This document shows, one piece after another, positions 8,356-16,316 of a stretch of DNA of 64,000 bases. The notes below the pieces were generated by a model. The model was not told the DNA's origin, did not search any database, and saw only the letters and a program-made list of their open reading frames with translations. The stretch spans positions 1-64,000 of the forward strand of contig CALMSY010000013.1 of assembly GCA_937872475.1 (NCBI GenBank), written 5' to 3'. The stretch comes from 67-14 sp020438345 (GTDB lineage Bacteria; Actinomycetota; Thermoleophilia; Solirubrobacterales; 70-9). Positions within the stretch are counted from its first letter, which is position 1, and the number at the start of each line of letters is the position of its first letter. The position numbers and the translations under genes were made by a program.

Positions 8356-9422
8356 AGCTCGCTCACCTCCTCGATACCGGTCACTTTCCGGCCGCCGTCA
8401 GCAACCCGCGAGATATGAACCACGAGGTCGATCCCTCGCCTTAGCTGGGCCCCGATCACGTTCAGGGGGAGACCGACATCGGCCATCAGGGCAAGCACCT
8501 CGATTCGCGCAAGCGCGTCGGCTGCCGAGCTGGCGTGAACGGTCGAAAGAGCTCCGTCATGGCCGGTATTCAGAGCGGTCAGCAGGTCGAGTGCCTCCGG
8601 ACCACGGACTTCGCCGATCAGGATCCGGTCCGGGCGCATGCGGAGCGCGTTGCGGAGCAGACCCCTGATCGTTACTTCGCCCCTTCCCTCGATACTGGCC
8701 GGTCGTGATTCCAGCCGGACCACATGCGGCTGGGCGAGGCAGAGCTCCGCAGCATCCTCGATCGTCACGATCCGCTCGTCGTCTTCGATGAACCCGGAAA
8801 GAGCATTCAGCAGGGTTGTCTTGCCCGAGCCGGTGCCACCGCTGATCAGGATGCTACGGCGCGCCGCGACCTGCTCACCGAGAAAATCGGCCTGATCCAC
8901 GGTCAGGGTTCCCCACTCGATCAGGTTGCGGACCTGCGGCCGGTCACCCGGGAAACGCCGGATAGAAACCGCAGGACCGTCCACCGCCAAGGGCGGAATT
9001 ACCACGTTGACCCTGGAACCGTCGGGCAGTCTCGCGTCCGCCATCGGGCTGAGTTCGTCGACCCTTCGACCCAGAGGAGCAAGGATCCGTTCGATCGTGT
9101 TCCGCAACTGATCTTCGTTCTCGAAGCTGATCCCGGCCTTCTCGATCCGGCCCCTCTTCTCGACATAGACGTTTTCGTGCCCGTTGACCATAACTTCCTC
9201 GATCTCCGGGTCCTCAAGCAGGATTTCGAGCGGGCCGAGCCCGGAGGCCTCGCGGACAATTCGATCGACCAGGTCTTCACGAGCCTCCCCGGAGAGCATC
9301 GCCGCCCGCTGGCTGACTGTTCGACGGATCGCTTCCTCGATGCTCTCACCTTCAGCGCCACTTCTTCGCTGCTCGATCAGCCCTGCGCGGATCTCTGCCG
9401 CAAGTTTCGCCGCGGCATCCAT
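8352..9422 (-). CDS. cpaF: Type II/IV secretion ATPase, CpaF/TadA family
   Basis: Hexameric ATPase that powers assembly of Tad pili. The 356-residue product has the N-terminal CpaF domain (LEILLEDPEIEEVMVNG), Walker A ISGGTGSGKTTLLNAL near residues 192-206, an Asp box (IEDAAELCL), Walker B ILIGEVRGPEALDLL and a His box region (NTGHDGALSTVHASS). The ATG at 9422 abuts the cpaB stop. All catalytic motifs are intact, so the machine is probably active even though its pilins are encoded elsewhere. Confidence 0.94.
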   Translation of the reverse strand: MDAAAKLAAEIRAGLIEQRRSGAEGESIEEAIRRTVSQRAAMLSGEAREDLVDRIVREASGLGPLEILLEDPEIEEVMVNGHENVYVEKRGRIEKAGISFENEDQLRNTIERILAPLGRRVDELSPMADARLPDGSRVNVVIPPLAVDGPAVSIRRFPGDRPQVRNLIEWGTLTVDQADFLGEQVAARRSILISGGTGSGKTTLLNALSGFIEDDERIVTIEDAAELCLAQPHVVRLESRPASIEGRGEVTIRGLLRNALRMRPDRILIGEVRGPEALDLLTALNTGHDGALSTVHASSAADALARIEVLALMADVGLPLNVIGAQLRRGIDLVVHISRVADGGRKVTGIEEVSEL

Positions 9423-10064
9423 CTAGCGACTCGCCGCTGCCAGGACCGTGATCCGTCTGGCGAAGGTCTCCGCATCAACCAGCCGGATGGCCTGGCCGCG
9501 AGTGAGTTCGAGCGTGACCTCCGTCAGGCCAGGGCCAGCATCGCTCTGGCCGGCAGGACCCACTGCCAGCAGCCGAACCCTTCTGGCCGCAACCCTGGTG
9601 CTGCCTCCACCCCGATCATTGTCGGTTGTTACCAGCACGTCGACCCGGCCGGTTCCAGTCAGTACACCCGCTCCCGCCACCGAGATTTCAACCGCGTGAC
9701 GACCCCGGACCGCGACCGGACCTTCCTGCTTCTCCGGCTCCGGCAGACGAAGCGAAGGGCCGGTCAGGTAGCTGCCGGCCGGCAGGGGCCCGACCGGTAC
9801 CAGACCGACCGCATCTGCCGGATCCCCGAGGGCCGCGGTGGGAACGAAACGCACCGGGACCTGCCTCAGTTCGAAGCTGCTGCGCGCCACTCTTGGCGAG
9901 ATCGGCTCACCCGGCGGGAGACTGCTGGTCAGAACCACAACCGGCCGGAGCTCACCGTAGCTCTCCGCAACCGACGATGAATAGCCACCAACCAGAGTCA
10001 TGGCCAAAAGCCCGGCCCCGACGGCACCCAGAAGCATGACTATTGCCCGGCGTTTCCGGTTCAA
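9423..10064 (-). CDS. cpaB: CpaB/RcpC-like SAF-domain pilus assembly protein
   Basis: Exported protein with a SAF domain, expected to act at the cell envelope in Tad assembly. After an N-terminal membrane helix (RKRRAIVMLLGAVGAGLLAM) comes the SAF segment (VVVLTSSLPPGEPISP to LPAGSYLTG) and a C-terminal RcpC-like beta region (VDVLVTTDND, VRLLAVG). I choose the TTG at 10064 because GGGGTGAG precedes it by about six bases; the frame is open to a GTG at 10097. The kinase gene stops just upstream at 10072. Length (213 residues) is typical of actinobacterial short CpaB proteins. Confidence 0.85.
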   Translation of the reverse strand: MNRKRRAIVMLLGAVGAGLLAMTLVGGYSSSVAESYGELRPVVVLTSSLPPGEPISPRVARSSFELRQVPVRFVPTAALGDPADAVGLVPVGPLPAGSYLTGPSLRLPEPEKQEGPVAVRGRHAVEISVAGAGVLTGTGRVDVLVTTDNDRGGGSTRVAARRVRLLAVGPAGQSDAGPGLTEVTLELTRGQAIRLVDAETFARRITVLAAASR

Positions 10065-10071
10065 GATCCAC

Positions 10072-10812
10072 TCACCCCCCGACTCCGACAATTCCACCAG
10101 GTGAGGCAGGCACCCGGGTCACGCAAGGCAAGACGATCGTCGCTTTCGTCCCATCCCGACCCAGCTCCAGTTGGAACTGCCCTCCGTGTTCGCTCACGGC
10201 CGCACGGGTCACCGCAAGACCATGACCGTGCCGGTCGATTCCACGCAGGTGTGCCAGCACTTCAGACGGGCTGCTGCCGCGTGCGCGATCTTGTGCGGCT
10301 CTGCCGTTGTCACCGACTTCGATCCGAAGCCTCTGGCCGACGACCAGTGCCCGGACCAGAATTCGCGGTCCACCATGATCGATCGCGTTCACGATCACGT
10401 TCTCCAACGCAGCGGAAAGCGCCGCGGGATCTCCGGTGACCAATGCGTCGGGACCCGTCCAGCGAAACTCGATCCCACTGCCCGCCATTCGGGCGCGTGA
10501 CTGCCACCTTCGAACACAGGCTTCAGTCATCACCCGACAGGCGATCGGCTCCGGCCTGAGCCGATCCGGTGTGCCACCGTTGATCTGACGGTCAACTTCC
10601 CCCAGGGCGCGGATCATCTGCCAGACCGGAAGCGAAGGTGTGAGCTTGCCCGGTCCGGCAGGCAGGGACAGGGCGATTGCCTGAAGCGGCCGACGGGCTT
10701 CGTGGAGCGCCCGGTTGGCAAGACTTCGCCGATGCGCGAACCATGCTTCCCGGGAAGCGACCACCAGAATCGCCGCGATCAAAGGCAGCAGAGCGAAGAG
10801 GTCCGTGCTCAC
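10072..10812 (-). CDS. Sensor histidine kinase with minimal sensory region
   Basis: The 246-residue kinase has one N-terminal membrane helix (LFALLPLIAAILVVA), then an H-box in which the phospho-acceptor is in LHEARRPLQAI at about residue 36, an N-box (LENVIVNAIDHG), a G1 box (VGDNG) and a G2-type glycine motif (RHGHGLAVTRAAVSEHGG). There is no extracellular sensor domain. The GTG at 10812 overlaps the response-regulator stop as GTGA, so I reject the longer open frame to 10866. It is sandwiched between the regulator and the Tad genes, so it probably controls them. Confidence 0.88.
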   Translation of the reverse strand: MSTDLFALLPLIAAILVVASREAWFAHRRSLANRALHEARRPLQAIALSLPAGPGKLTPSLPVWQMIRALGEVDRQINGGTPDRLRPEPIACRVMTEACVRRWQSRARMAGSGIEFRWTGPDALVTGDPAALSAALENVIVNAIDHGGPRILVRALVVGQRLRIEVGDNGRAAQDRARGSSPSEVLAHLRGIDRHGHGLAVTRAAVSEHGGQFQLELGRDGTKATIVLPCVTRVPASPGGIVGVGG

Positions 10813-11519
10813 GGTGCCACCAGCCGATAGCCGACACCCCAGCAGTTCACTACGAAACGCCCGCACTCCGGGTCAAGCTTTTTCCTGAGACGGCTGCAAT
10901 GAGCCTCAAGGGTCCGGGTATGGCCGGTGGATCTGTATCCCCAGACTTCCTCCAGAAGCTCCTCCTTCGAGAAGACCCTGGTCGGCTCAGACGCGAGGAC
11001 CTTGAGCAGACCGAATTCCTTGGCTGAAAGCCTCACCAGATCCCCGTTCACCCGCACGGTCCGTTCAATCTCGTTGACTTCTATTCCCTCGGCCCGCAGA
11101 ACCGGGGACGAGCTTCGCCTGCGCCTCAGGACAGCTTCGATCCGGGCGAGTAGTTCCGAATAGGAGAACGGCTTCAGAACATAGTCGTCCGCTCCCTGAC
11201 CGAGACCGCGAACCCGGTCCCTTTCGGTCCCACGGCCACTGACGATGATCACCCCGAGCGACAGGTCGGCCCGGTTGGTCATCCGGTCGGGATCACGCAG
11301 CTTCCGCAGGAGATCCAGTCCCGAACCGTCCGGCAAGTTGAGATCAAGCAGCAGCAGATCCGGCTTTCCATAAATGCAGAGCCTGAAGGCGTCCGCCGCG
11401 GTCGGCGCTGCGAGCACTTCAAAACAGTCAGCCGTCAGGTGATCACAGAGCAGCTCGAGGGTGGCCTCGTCGTCCTCGCAGACCAGGATCCTTGCGACTT
11501 CATCGCGGACGGAAGTCAA
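10809..11519 (-). CDS. OmpR-family response regulator
   Basis: Receiver plus winged-helix DNA-binding protein. The receiver shows the acidic pair in VCEDDEA, the phospho-acceptor in LLLLDLNLPDGSG, the switch region IIVSGRG and the lysine in YVLKPFSYSEL. The C-terminal Trans_reg_C domain carries LSAKEFGLLKVLASEP, VFSKEELLEEVWG and RLRKKLDP, and ends GVGYRLVAP. The TTG at 11519 overlaps the DUF192 gene stop as TTGA and gives 236 residues; the open frame reaches another TTG at 11573. It is the partner of the kinase that follows. Confidence 0.9.
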   Translation of the reverse strand: MTSVRDEVARILVCEDDEATLELLCDHLTADCFEVLAAPTAADAFRLCIYGKPDLLLLDLNLPDGSGLDLLRKLRDPDRMTNRADLSLGVIIVSGRGTERDRVRGLGQGADDYVLKPFSYSELLARIEAVLRRRRSSSPVLRAEGIEVNEIERTVRVNGDLVRLSAKEFGLLKVLASEPTRVFSKEELLEEVWGYRSTGHTRTLEAHCSRLRKKLDPECGRFVVNCWGVGYRLVAP

Positions 11520-11896
11520 AGCTCGGCCTGACTGGATTCGGGAACTTCCGCTTCCCAGGAATCGATATCCCAATCCGAGGGGAGTTCCAGCACCGCGGCC
11601 GCCTGGGGGACCCGGACCCGATGCCCGGGGCCAACCTCACGGACCGCGATAAGAGGTTGACATTCCTCCCCGAGAAAGAGCAGGTCCAGCGGGAACCTCA
11701 TCCCGAATGTGTGAACCGAGCGGCAGCGGGGGATCAACAAGCCCTCGGGAGAGCGGTGCCGGTCCAGCAAAGCAAGTCCGAGCAGCCGGGAGAGCGGATC
11801 GGCAGCGACCGGCACCTCGAAGCCATGAAGTCGCTTCCTTTCGAGACGGTGAAACCGCCTCGCCGGACGGGTGATGTCTGCTCCTGCACTCATGTC
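11516..11896 (-). CDS. DUF192 family protein
   Basis: The 126-residue product carries the DUF192 signature: RLLGLALLDRHRSPEGLLIPRC, the CRSVHTFGMRFPLDLLFL core and the closing GHRVRVPQAAAVLELP. Biochemical function of the family is unsettled; members are often exported or fused to secretion genes. I use the ATG at 11896 because the conserved domain starts soon after it. The frame is open to a TTG at 12040 but that would overlap the divergent gene at 12022. It is the first gene of the two-component/Tad operon. Confidence 0.82.
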   Translation of the reverse strand, partial: DMSAGADITRPARRFHRLERKRLHGFEVPVAADPLSRLLGLALLDRHRSPEGLLIPRCRSVHTFGMRFPLDLLFLGEECQPLIAVREVGPGHRVRVPQAAAVLELPSDWDIDSWEAEVPESSQAEL

Positions 11897-12021
11897 TCGA
11901 TAAGCACCGGGCACAAGAAACTCTCCCCTGCTGACCGGGGTTGGCTCTGCAACAAAGGTTTCGGGGTGCAACCGATGGTTCAGCCGGAGCGGTCCGAAGT
12001 CCCTAAACGGATCCTCAAGGC

Positions 12022-12540
12022 ATGATGCCCGGGTACCCAAGGACCATGCCGCGGGTGCTCAAGGCTTCAACCGTGGAACGAAAGAAAACCCGCAGAGGAA
12101 ACTACGAATCGGGCACTGACTATGTGCTCGAGTACGGCAATCTCCGATTCTCGTTCAATGAACGGGACTTCAGCCAGAGAGTCGAACAGGCCGCAGTGCG
12201 GCTCGGCTTCGTGACCCCTGGATTGACCTACGCCGAACTCCACGACCTGCTTCACCTCGCGGTGAGCGGTGAAATCGAAGAACCCAGCTCGGAGCTGGGT
12301 GTTCATGTCACCCACAACTGGGAAGACCTGACCGGACCCTCGAACCAGAGCTTCGTACATTGGCTTCGCCGGCTCGTTTTCCGCGGTGCCTGGCTCGACC
12401 AGCGGGTCAAGGAAGGTGAATTGGACATCGCCTTCGATGAACAACGACAGACTTTTGGCTATATCCAGCCCGATCGCAGCCCGGAAATGATCGAGCTCGC
12501 CAAAGAGCCGAGCTGGCGCCGCGTTGCCTTCCGTCGCTAG
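12022..12540 (+). CDS. Hypothetical protein
   Basis: I do not recognise this 172-residue protein. It begins with a basic segment (VERKKTRRGNY), followed by a mixed alpha/beta region with FSQRVEQAAVRLG, LTYAELHDLLHLAV and WLRRLVFRGAWLDQRV. There is no signal peptide or membrane helix. Starts at ATG 12022 or 12025 follow AAGG; an ATG at 12046 is an alternative. It is a lone plus-strand gene between two minus-strand operons and ends on the last base of the rho stop region, so the two are convergent and overlap by four bases. Confidence 0.7.
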   Translation: MMPGYPRTMPRVLKASTVERKKTRRGNYESGTDYVLEYGNLRFSFNERDFSQRVEQAAVRLGFVTPGLTYAELHDLLHLAVSGEIEEPSSELGVHVTHNWEDLTGPSNQSFVHWLRRLVFRGAWLDQRVKEGELDIAFDEQRQTFGYIQPDRSPEMIELAKEPSWRRVAFRR

Positions 12541-13937
12541 AGCTGCTTCAGCAGGTCCTCGTTGCTGCCTGAGCCCTTGATCAGCTCGGCCAGACGGTTT
12601 GCCGCCGGAACCGGTTCCATCCCGCCGAGTTCAGACCGAAGTCGGCGCAGGGCGTCGATCTGGTCCTTGTCCAATACCGATTCCTGACCCGAAACCGCAC
12701 AGGCGGTGACATCCAGCGAAGGCTCCACCCCGGCTGCGGCCAAAGTGGCGTCAAGACGGATTGTCGCGTTCTCAGTGGTGTGGACCGCATCCATCACGTC
12801 CTGATCGCCAGGTGAGCCCCAAAGAGCAGTGGCGATGACCGTGACCGACCCGGTCCCTTCTTCTTCCAGCTCGCGACCGGCTCCGAAAAACGGCTTGACA
12901 GCACCAGGGTCACCGTATGCGTTGCCAAGCCTGGTCAGTGAATCGACGATGATCACCACATCGTTGCCGGCCTCCGCCTGACGCTTGACCTTGGCCAGGA
13001 TCCGCTCCGCGGTCCTGACCTGTTCATGCGCACCGAGATCGGCCGGTGCGGCGGCGATTTCCACCTCGGGTACCTCGCGGCCCCACGCCGTCACCTCTTC
13101 GGGCCGCTCGTCGATCAGCAGCACGATGATTTCCGCATCATCACCCGCACCACGGGCGATTGCCTTGGCCAGCGACCTCAGGAAACTCGTACGGCCGGAA
13201 CGTGGCTGGGCTTCAACCAGAACCCGCTGCCCGAAAGCCAACGGTGCCAGCAGGTCCACCGACCGGGCGAGAATGTCATCGGTATCTCCGCTCAGCGGCA
13301 TTTGCCGGTGAGGGGCGATCGGTGTCAGTCTCTCGAATTGCGGGGCCCGCTCGTCAACCGGCGGCTCACCATTCACCTTCTCGACCCGGACCAGCGACGG
13401 TCTGCGCTCACCCCGGCGCGCGGGACGCAGAGGACCACTGACTTCATCGCCGGAACGGAGTTCACAGCGCCGGATCTGGGCCGGAGAAACGTAGATCCCG
13501 GCCGCAGGGCCATCGTCGGAACGGATGATGCCACTGCCCCGTGGCAGAACATCAAGCACCCCGGTGATTTCGGTCAGTTCGGCTTCCGGCTCGGAATCGC
13601 GATCCTCACGGGCTGGCCGATCCTTGCCTTCCTTTCGGCTTCCGTTCCCGGAACCACGGTCCTCACGGCTTTCACTACGGCTGCGATCACCCCGGTTCTC
13701 GCGGTCGCCACTACGACTGCGCTCTCCGCCGCGACCACGGTCACGACCGCCACGGCGTCGCCGCGAAGGCTTCTCGCCACGATCGTCGCCGGCGCCCGTT
13801 TCCTCCGGGTCGGGCGCACTTGCTCCGCCAAGTTTGTCAATCAGCTCTTCACGACGCAGAAGCCGGAACTTCTCGATCCCGGCTTCGCCGGCGAGCTTGT
13901 GCAGTTCGGCCAGTGACTTCGATTTCAGATCGGACAT
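12537..13937 (-). CDS. rho: Divergent transcription termination factor Rho homolog
   Basis: Hexameric RNA helicase family. The 466-residue product has a Rho_N domain (LKSKSLAELHKLAGEAGIEK), an Arg/Gly/Asp-rich insert (about residues 55-115) as in actinobacterial Rho, a cold-shock RNA-binding domain (GVLDVLPRGSGIIRS), and a RecA-like motor (LLIDERPEEVTAW, IIVDSLTRLGNAYG, KPFFGAGRELEEEG). Two key places depart from the family: the Walker A reads QPRSGRTS, with Arg where the P-loop Lys should be (about residue 249), and the LSR...FPAID...SGTRREELL region is replaced by unrelated sequence with SGQE. I start at ATG 13937, which follows AAGGG; the frame is open to 13976. It may be a second, non-canonical Rho. 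Confidence 0.85.
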   Translation of the reverse strand: MSDLKSKSLAELHKLAGEAGIEKFRLLRREELIDKLGGASAPDPEETGAGDDRGEKPSRRRRGGRDRGRGGERSRSGDRENRGDRSRSESREDRGSGNGSRKEGKDRPAREDRDSEPEAELTEITGVLDVLPRGSGIIRSDDGPAAGIYVSPAQIRRCELRSGDEVSGPLRPARRGERRPSLVRVEKVNGEPPVDERAPQFERLTPIAPHRQMPLSGDTDDILARSVDLLAPLAFGQRVLVEAQPRSGRTSFLRSLAKAIARGAGDDAEIIVLLIDERPEEVTAWGREVPEVEIAAAPADLGAHEQVRTAERILAKVKRQAEAGNDVVIIVDSLTRLGNAYGDPGAVKPFFGAGRELEEEGTGSVTVIATALWGSPGDQDVMDAVHTTENATIRLDATLAAAGVEPSLDVTACAVSGQESVLDKDQIDALRRLRSELGGMEPVPAANRLAELIKGSGSNEDLLKQL

Positions 13938-13939
13938 GC

Positions 13940-14626
13940 TCAGCCCTTGCGAGCAGCGACCAGGCCGCTCAACCACTCACCGAACTCGGGGCGGCTCTTC
14001 CAGTCCTCTTCGAACTTGGCGGCACCTTCGGTCGTCAGCGGATGGTTCAGCATCTGGCGGAGCACCTTGGCCGGCACGGTGGCAATGTCGCAGCCGAGCG
14101 AAGCGGCGATCACCATGTGTTCCGGGTGACGAATCGAGGCAGCCAGCACTTTCGATTCGAGGCTGCCCGAACGCAGTACGTCGCAGATCTCCTCGACGAC
14201 CTTGGTTGAATCGACCGAAATGTCATCGAGCCGGCCCATGAAGCAGGACACGAAAGTGGCACCTGCAGAAGCGGCAAGCAGAGCCTGATTTGGCGAGAAA
14301 ACGAGGGTCATGTTGACCATTGCGCCATCATCGGTCAGGGCCCGGGTGGCCTTGAGCCCTTCCTCGCCAAAGGGGACCTTGACGGTGACGTGCTCGTGAA
14401 GCTCGCGCAGCGCCTGCCCTTCCTCGATCATGCCCGGAGCATCAGGCGAGACCACTTCAGCGGAAGTGGGACCCTGGACCAGGTCGGCAATCTTGCGAAT
14501 GATGTCACCGGGCTCTCCGTCTTCCTTGGCGAGCAGGGAGGGATTGGTGGTGGCGCCACTCAGCACGCCCCAGGCGGCAATCTCCTCGACCTCGGAAACG
14601 GCACCGGTGTCAATGAAAAGTTCCAT
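13940..14626 (-). CDS. Transaldolase-family protein (FSA/TalC-like)
   Basis: Class I aldolase of the small transaldolase / fructose-6-phosphate aldolase group. The 228-residue product starts MELFIDTGAVSEVEE and shows GATTNPSLLAKE, the Schiff-base lysine in HVTVKVPFGEEGLKA, LVFSPNQALLAASAGATFVSCFMGRLDD and the C-terminal HPLTTEGAAKFEEDW. Length and motifs fit the TalC/FSA group rather than long transaldolases. Sequence cannot decide between transaldolase and fructose-6-phosphate aldolase activity. It is followed by rho two bases after its stop, and glpD lies ten bases upstream. Confidence 0.9.
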   Translation of the reverse strand: MELFIDTGAVSEVEEIAAWGVLSGATTNPSLLAKEDGEPGDIIRKIADLVQGPTSAEVVSPDAPGMIEEGQALRELHEHVTVKVPFGEEGLKATRALTDDGAMVNMTLVFSPNQALLAASAGATFVSCFMGRLDDISVDSTKVVEEICDVLRSGSLESKVLAASIRHPEHMVIAASLGCDIATVPAKVLRQMLNHPLTTEGAAKFEEDWKSRPEFGEWLSGLVAARKG

Positions 14627-14636
14627 GGCCTAGAGA

Positions 14637-16316
14637 CTAGTGAGTCCCGCCCGGGTTGAGGCCCTCGGCCTTCGCAGTTTCGAGCCAGTCGTCTATCTGG
14701 TGCTGTTTCTCAAGGTCACCCCAGCCGAGTCCGCGGGCCATTTCTGTCGCCAGTTCTTCGACCGATTCAGGTGTGGCGAGACTCGATGCCGCCGTCAACC
14801 CGAGCCGGGTGCGGCGAAGGAGGACGTCCGCGATCGACCTTGCCTGCTCGAACTCCATGGCGATCCGGACCTCGGCCATCAGGTCAGGCAGACCTTCCAC
14901 AATCGGTTTCGCCATTTCCGGATCGTCCTGGGCGATTCGGATTACTCCCCGGGCTGCGTGGCCGTACCTGAACGCGAGTTGAGCGAGTGATCCCCGGCTG
15001 ATTCCTTCCGGCGCTTCCAGTTCCGCCGGATCGATCTCCATGCCGAGCGGGATTTCGGAAGTCTGGCAGCGCGCTTCACGGCCGGCCCTTGCAACGATCC
15101 GGTCGACCGTGTCCTTCGCCATTCGCCTCCAGGTCGTCAACTTGCCACCGGTGATCGTCAACATCCCCGAAGATGTTTCGTAGAGCTCGGCCTGCCTGGA
15201 TATGTCAACGGATTTTCGAGGATCTCCGGTACTGATCAGTGGACGTACGCCCGCGTAGGCACCGACAATGTCCGAATCGCTCAGGGAAAGACCCATGAAC
15301 GCGTTCAGGGCATTGATCAGGTATTCGACGTCGTCCCCGGTCGGGGCAACCTCTTCTATTCCACCGTCGTGATCCACATCGGTCGTTCCGACCAGAGTCC
15401 GCCCATACCAGGGCAAGGCGAAAATCCGGCGGCCCTCGCCGGCGGGGACGATGCAGGCCGCCTTGCCCATGTCGACGTCGTCGGAAGAAAAGAGCAGATG
15501 GGCTCCCCGGCTCGGAGCGATCTTCGGGATGTCTTCTTCCCTCTGGATCTCGCCTGGGCGGATCTGATCCGCCCATACGCCGGTTGCGTTCACCACGTTG
15601 TCGGCCTCGACTGTGACCGTCTCCCCCGAAGCCACATCGGTGAAGTCGACCAGGCGGGCGATTCCGTTCTGCTCTCGAACCGAGGTGACCCGGGCCCCGT
15701 TCAACGAGACGGCCCCGAACCGCTGGGCTTCACCGAGCACCGTAAGGACCAGCCGGACATCATCGGTCTGACAGTCGTAGAACAGGTAGGCCGACTCCGG
15801 GTCGCGATCTGCGAGAGCCGGAACCAGGTCAAGGACTTCATCGCGATCGATCGTCCGGTGCCGGTCCGGCGACCATGACTCTTCCGCCTCGGCGGGACGC
15901 CGGCGCCAGCGTCGTTCACGCCGGGAGCGTGACCCCCCGGCCCCGGCCAGGACGTCGTAGGCGTTCAGGCCCAGCCCGAGGATTCGGTCCGGTTTGCTCT
16001 CGCCGAAAGTCGGCACAAGGAACGGAGTCGGGTAGACCAGGTGCGGCGCGAGTTCGACCATCAACTGGCGTTCCAGCAGAGCCTCCCTGACAAGTCCCAC
16101 ATCGAAGTTCTCCAGGTATCGAAGACCGCCGTGCACCATTTTCGATGAGCGCGACGAAGTGCCGATTCCGTAATCGCGGCTTTCCAGCAGGGCAACCGAG
16201 TAGCCGCGGGATGCCGCATCGAGCGCGACCCCTGCCCCGGTGATTCCACCACCGATCACCACGACTTCAAAATGTGATCCGGCGATTGCCTCCAGTGCCT
16301 CGGCGCGGCCTACCAA
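14637..16316 (-). CDS. glpD: Glycerol-3-phosphate dehydrogenase GlpD
   Basis: FAD-dependent enzyme oxidising glycerol 3-phosphate to dihydroxyacetone phosphate and feeding electrons to quinones. The 559-residue product shows the dinucleotide-binding motif VVVIGGGITGAGVALDAASRG at the N-terminus, DYGIGTSSRSSKMVHGGLRYLE, the central VVNATGVWAD, YGRTLVGTTDVDHDG and ITGGKLTTWRRMAKDTVD, then the C-terminal DAO_C domain. The TTG at 16316 overlaps the preceding S-component gene stop and is the only start that includes the nucleotide-binding strand. The coupling to a vitamin transporter is odd and may reflect operon read-through only. Confidence 0.94.
   Translation of the reverse strand: MVGRAEALEAIAGSHFEVVVIGGGITGAGVALDAASRGYSVALLESRDYGIGTSSRSSKMVHGGLRYLENFDVGLVREALLERQLMVELAPHLVYPTPFLVPTFGESKPDRILGLGLNAYDVLAGAGGSRSRRERRWRRRPAEAEESWSPDRHRTIDRDEVLDLVPALADRDPESAYLFYDCQTDDVRLVLTVLGEAQRFGAVSLNGARVTSVREQNGIARLVDFTDVASGETVTVEADNVVNATGVWADQIRPGEIQREEDIPKIAPSRGAHLLFSSDDVDMGKAACIVPAGEGRRIFALPWYGRTLVGTTDVDHDGGIEEVAPTGDDVEYLINALNAFMGLSLSDSDIVGAYAGVRPLISTGDPRKSVDISRQAELYETSSGMLTITGGKLTTWRRMAKDTVDRIVARAGREARCQTSEIPLGMEIDPAELEAPEGISRGSLAQLAFRYGHAARGVIRIAQDDPEMAKPIVEGLPDLMAEVRIAMEFEQARSIADVLLRRTRLGLTAASSLATPESVEELATEMARGLGWGDLEKQHQIDDWLETAKAEGLNPGGTH

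Noticed and set aside
8724..9980. 418-codon plus-strand frame across cpaF and cpaB
   Set aside because: It is antisense to clear Walker motifs of CpaF, has no recognisable domain and crosses a gene border.
12400..12540. Overlap of the hypothetical gene at 12022 with rho as evidence against one of them
   Set aside because: Only four bases at the two stop codons overlap, which is common for convergent genes.
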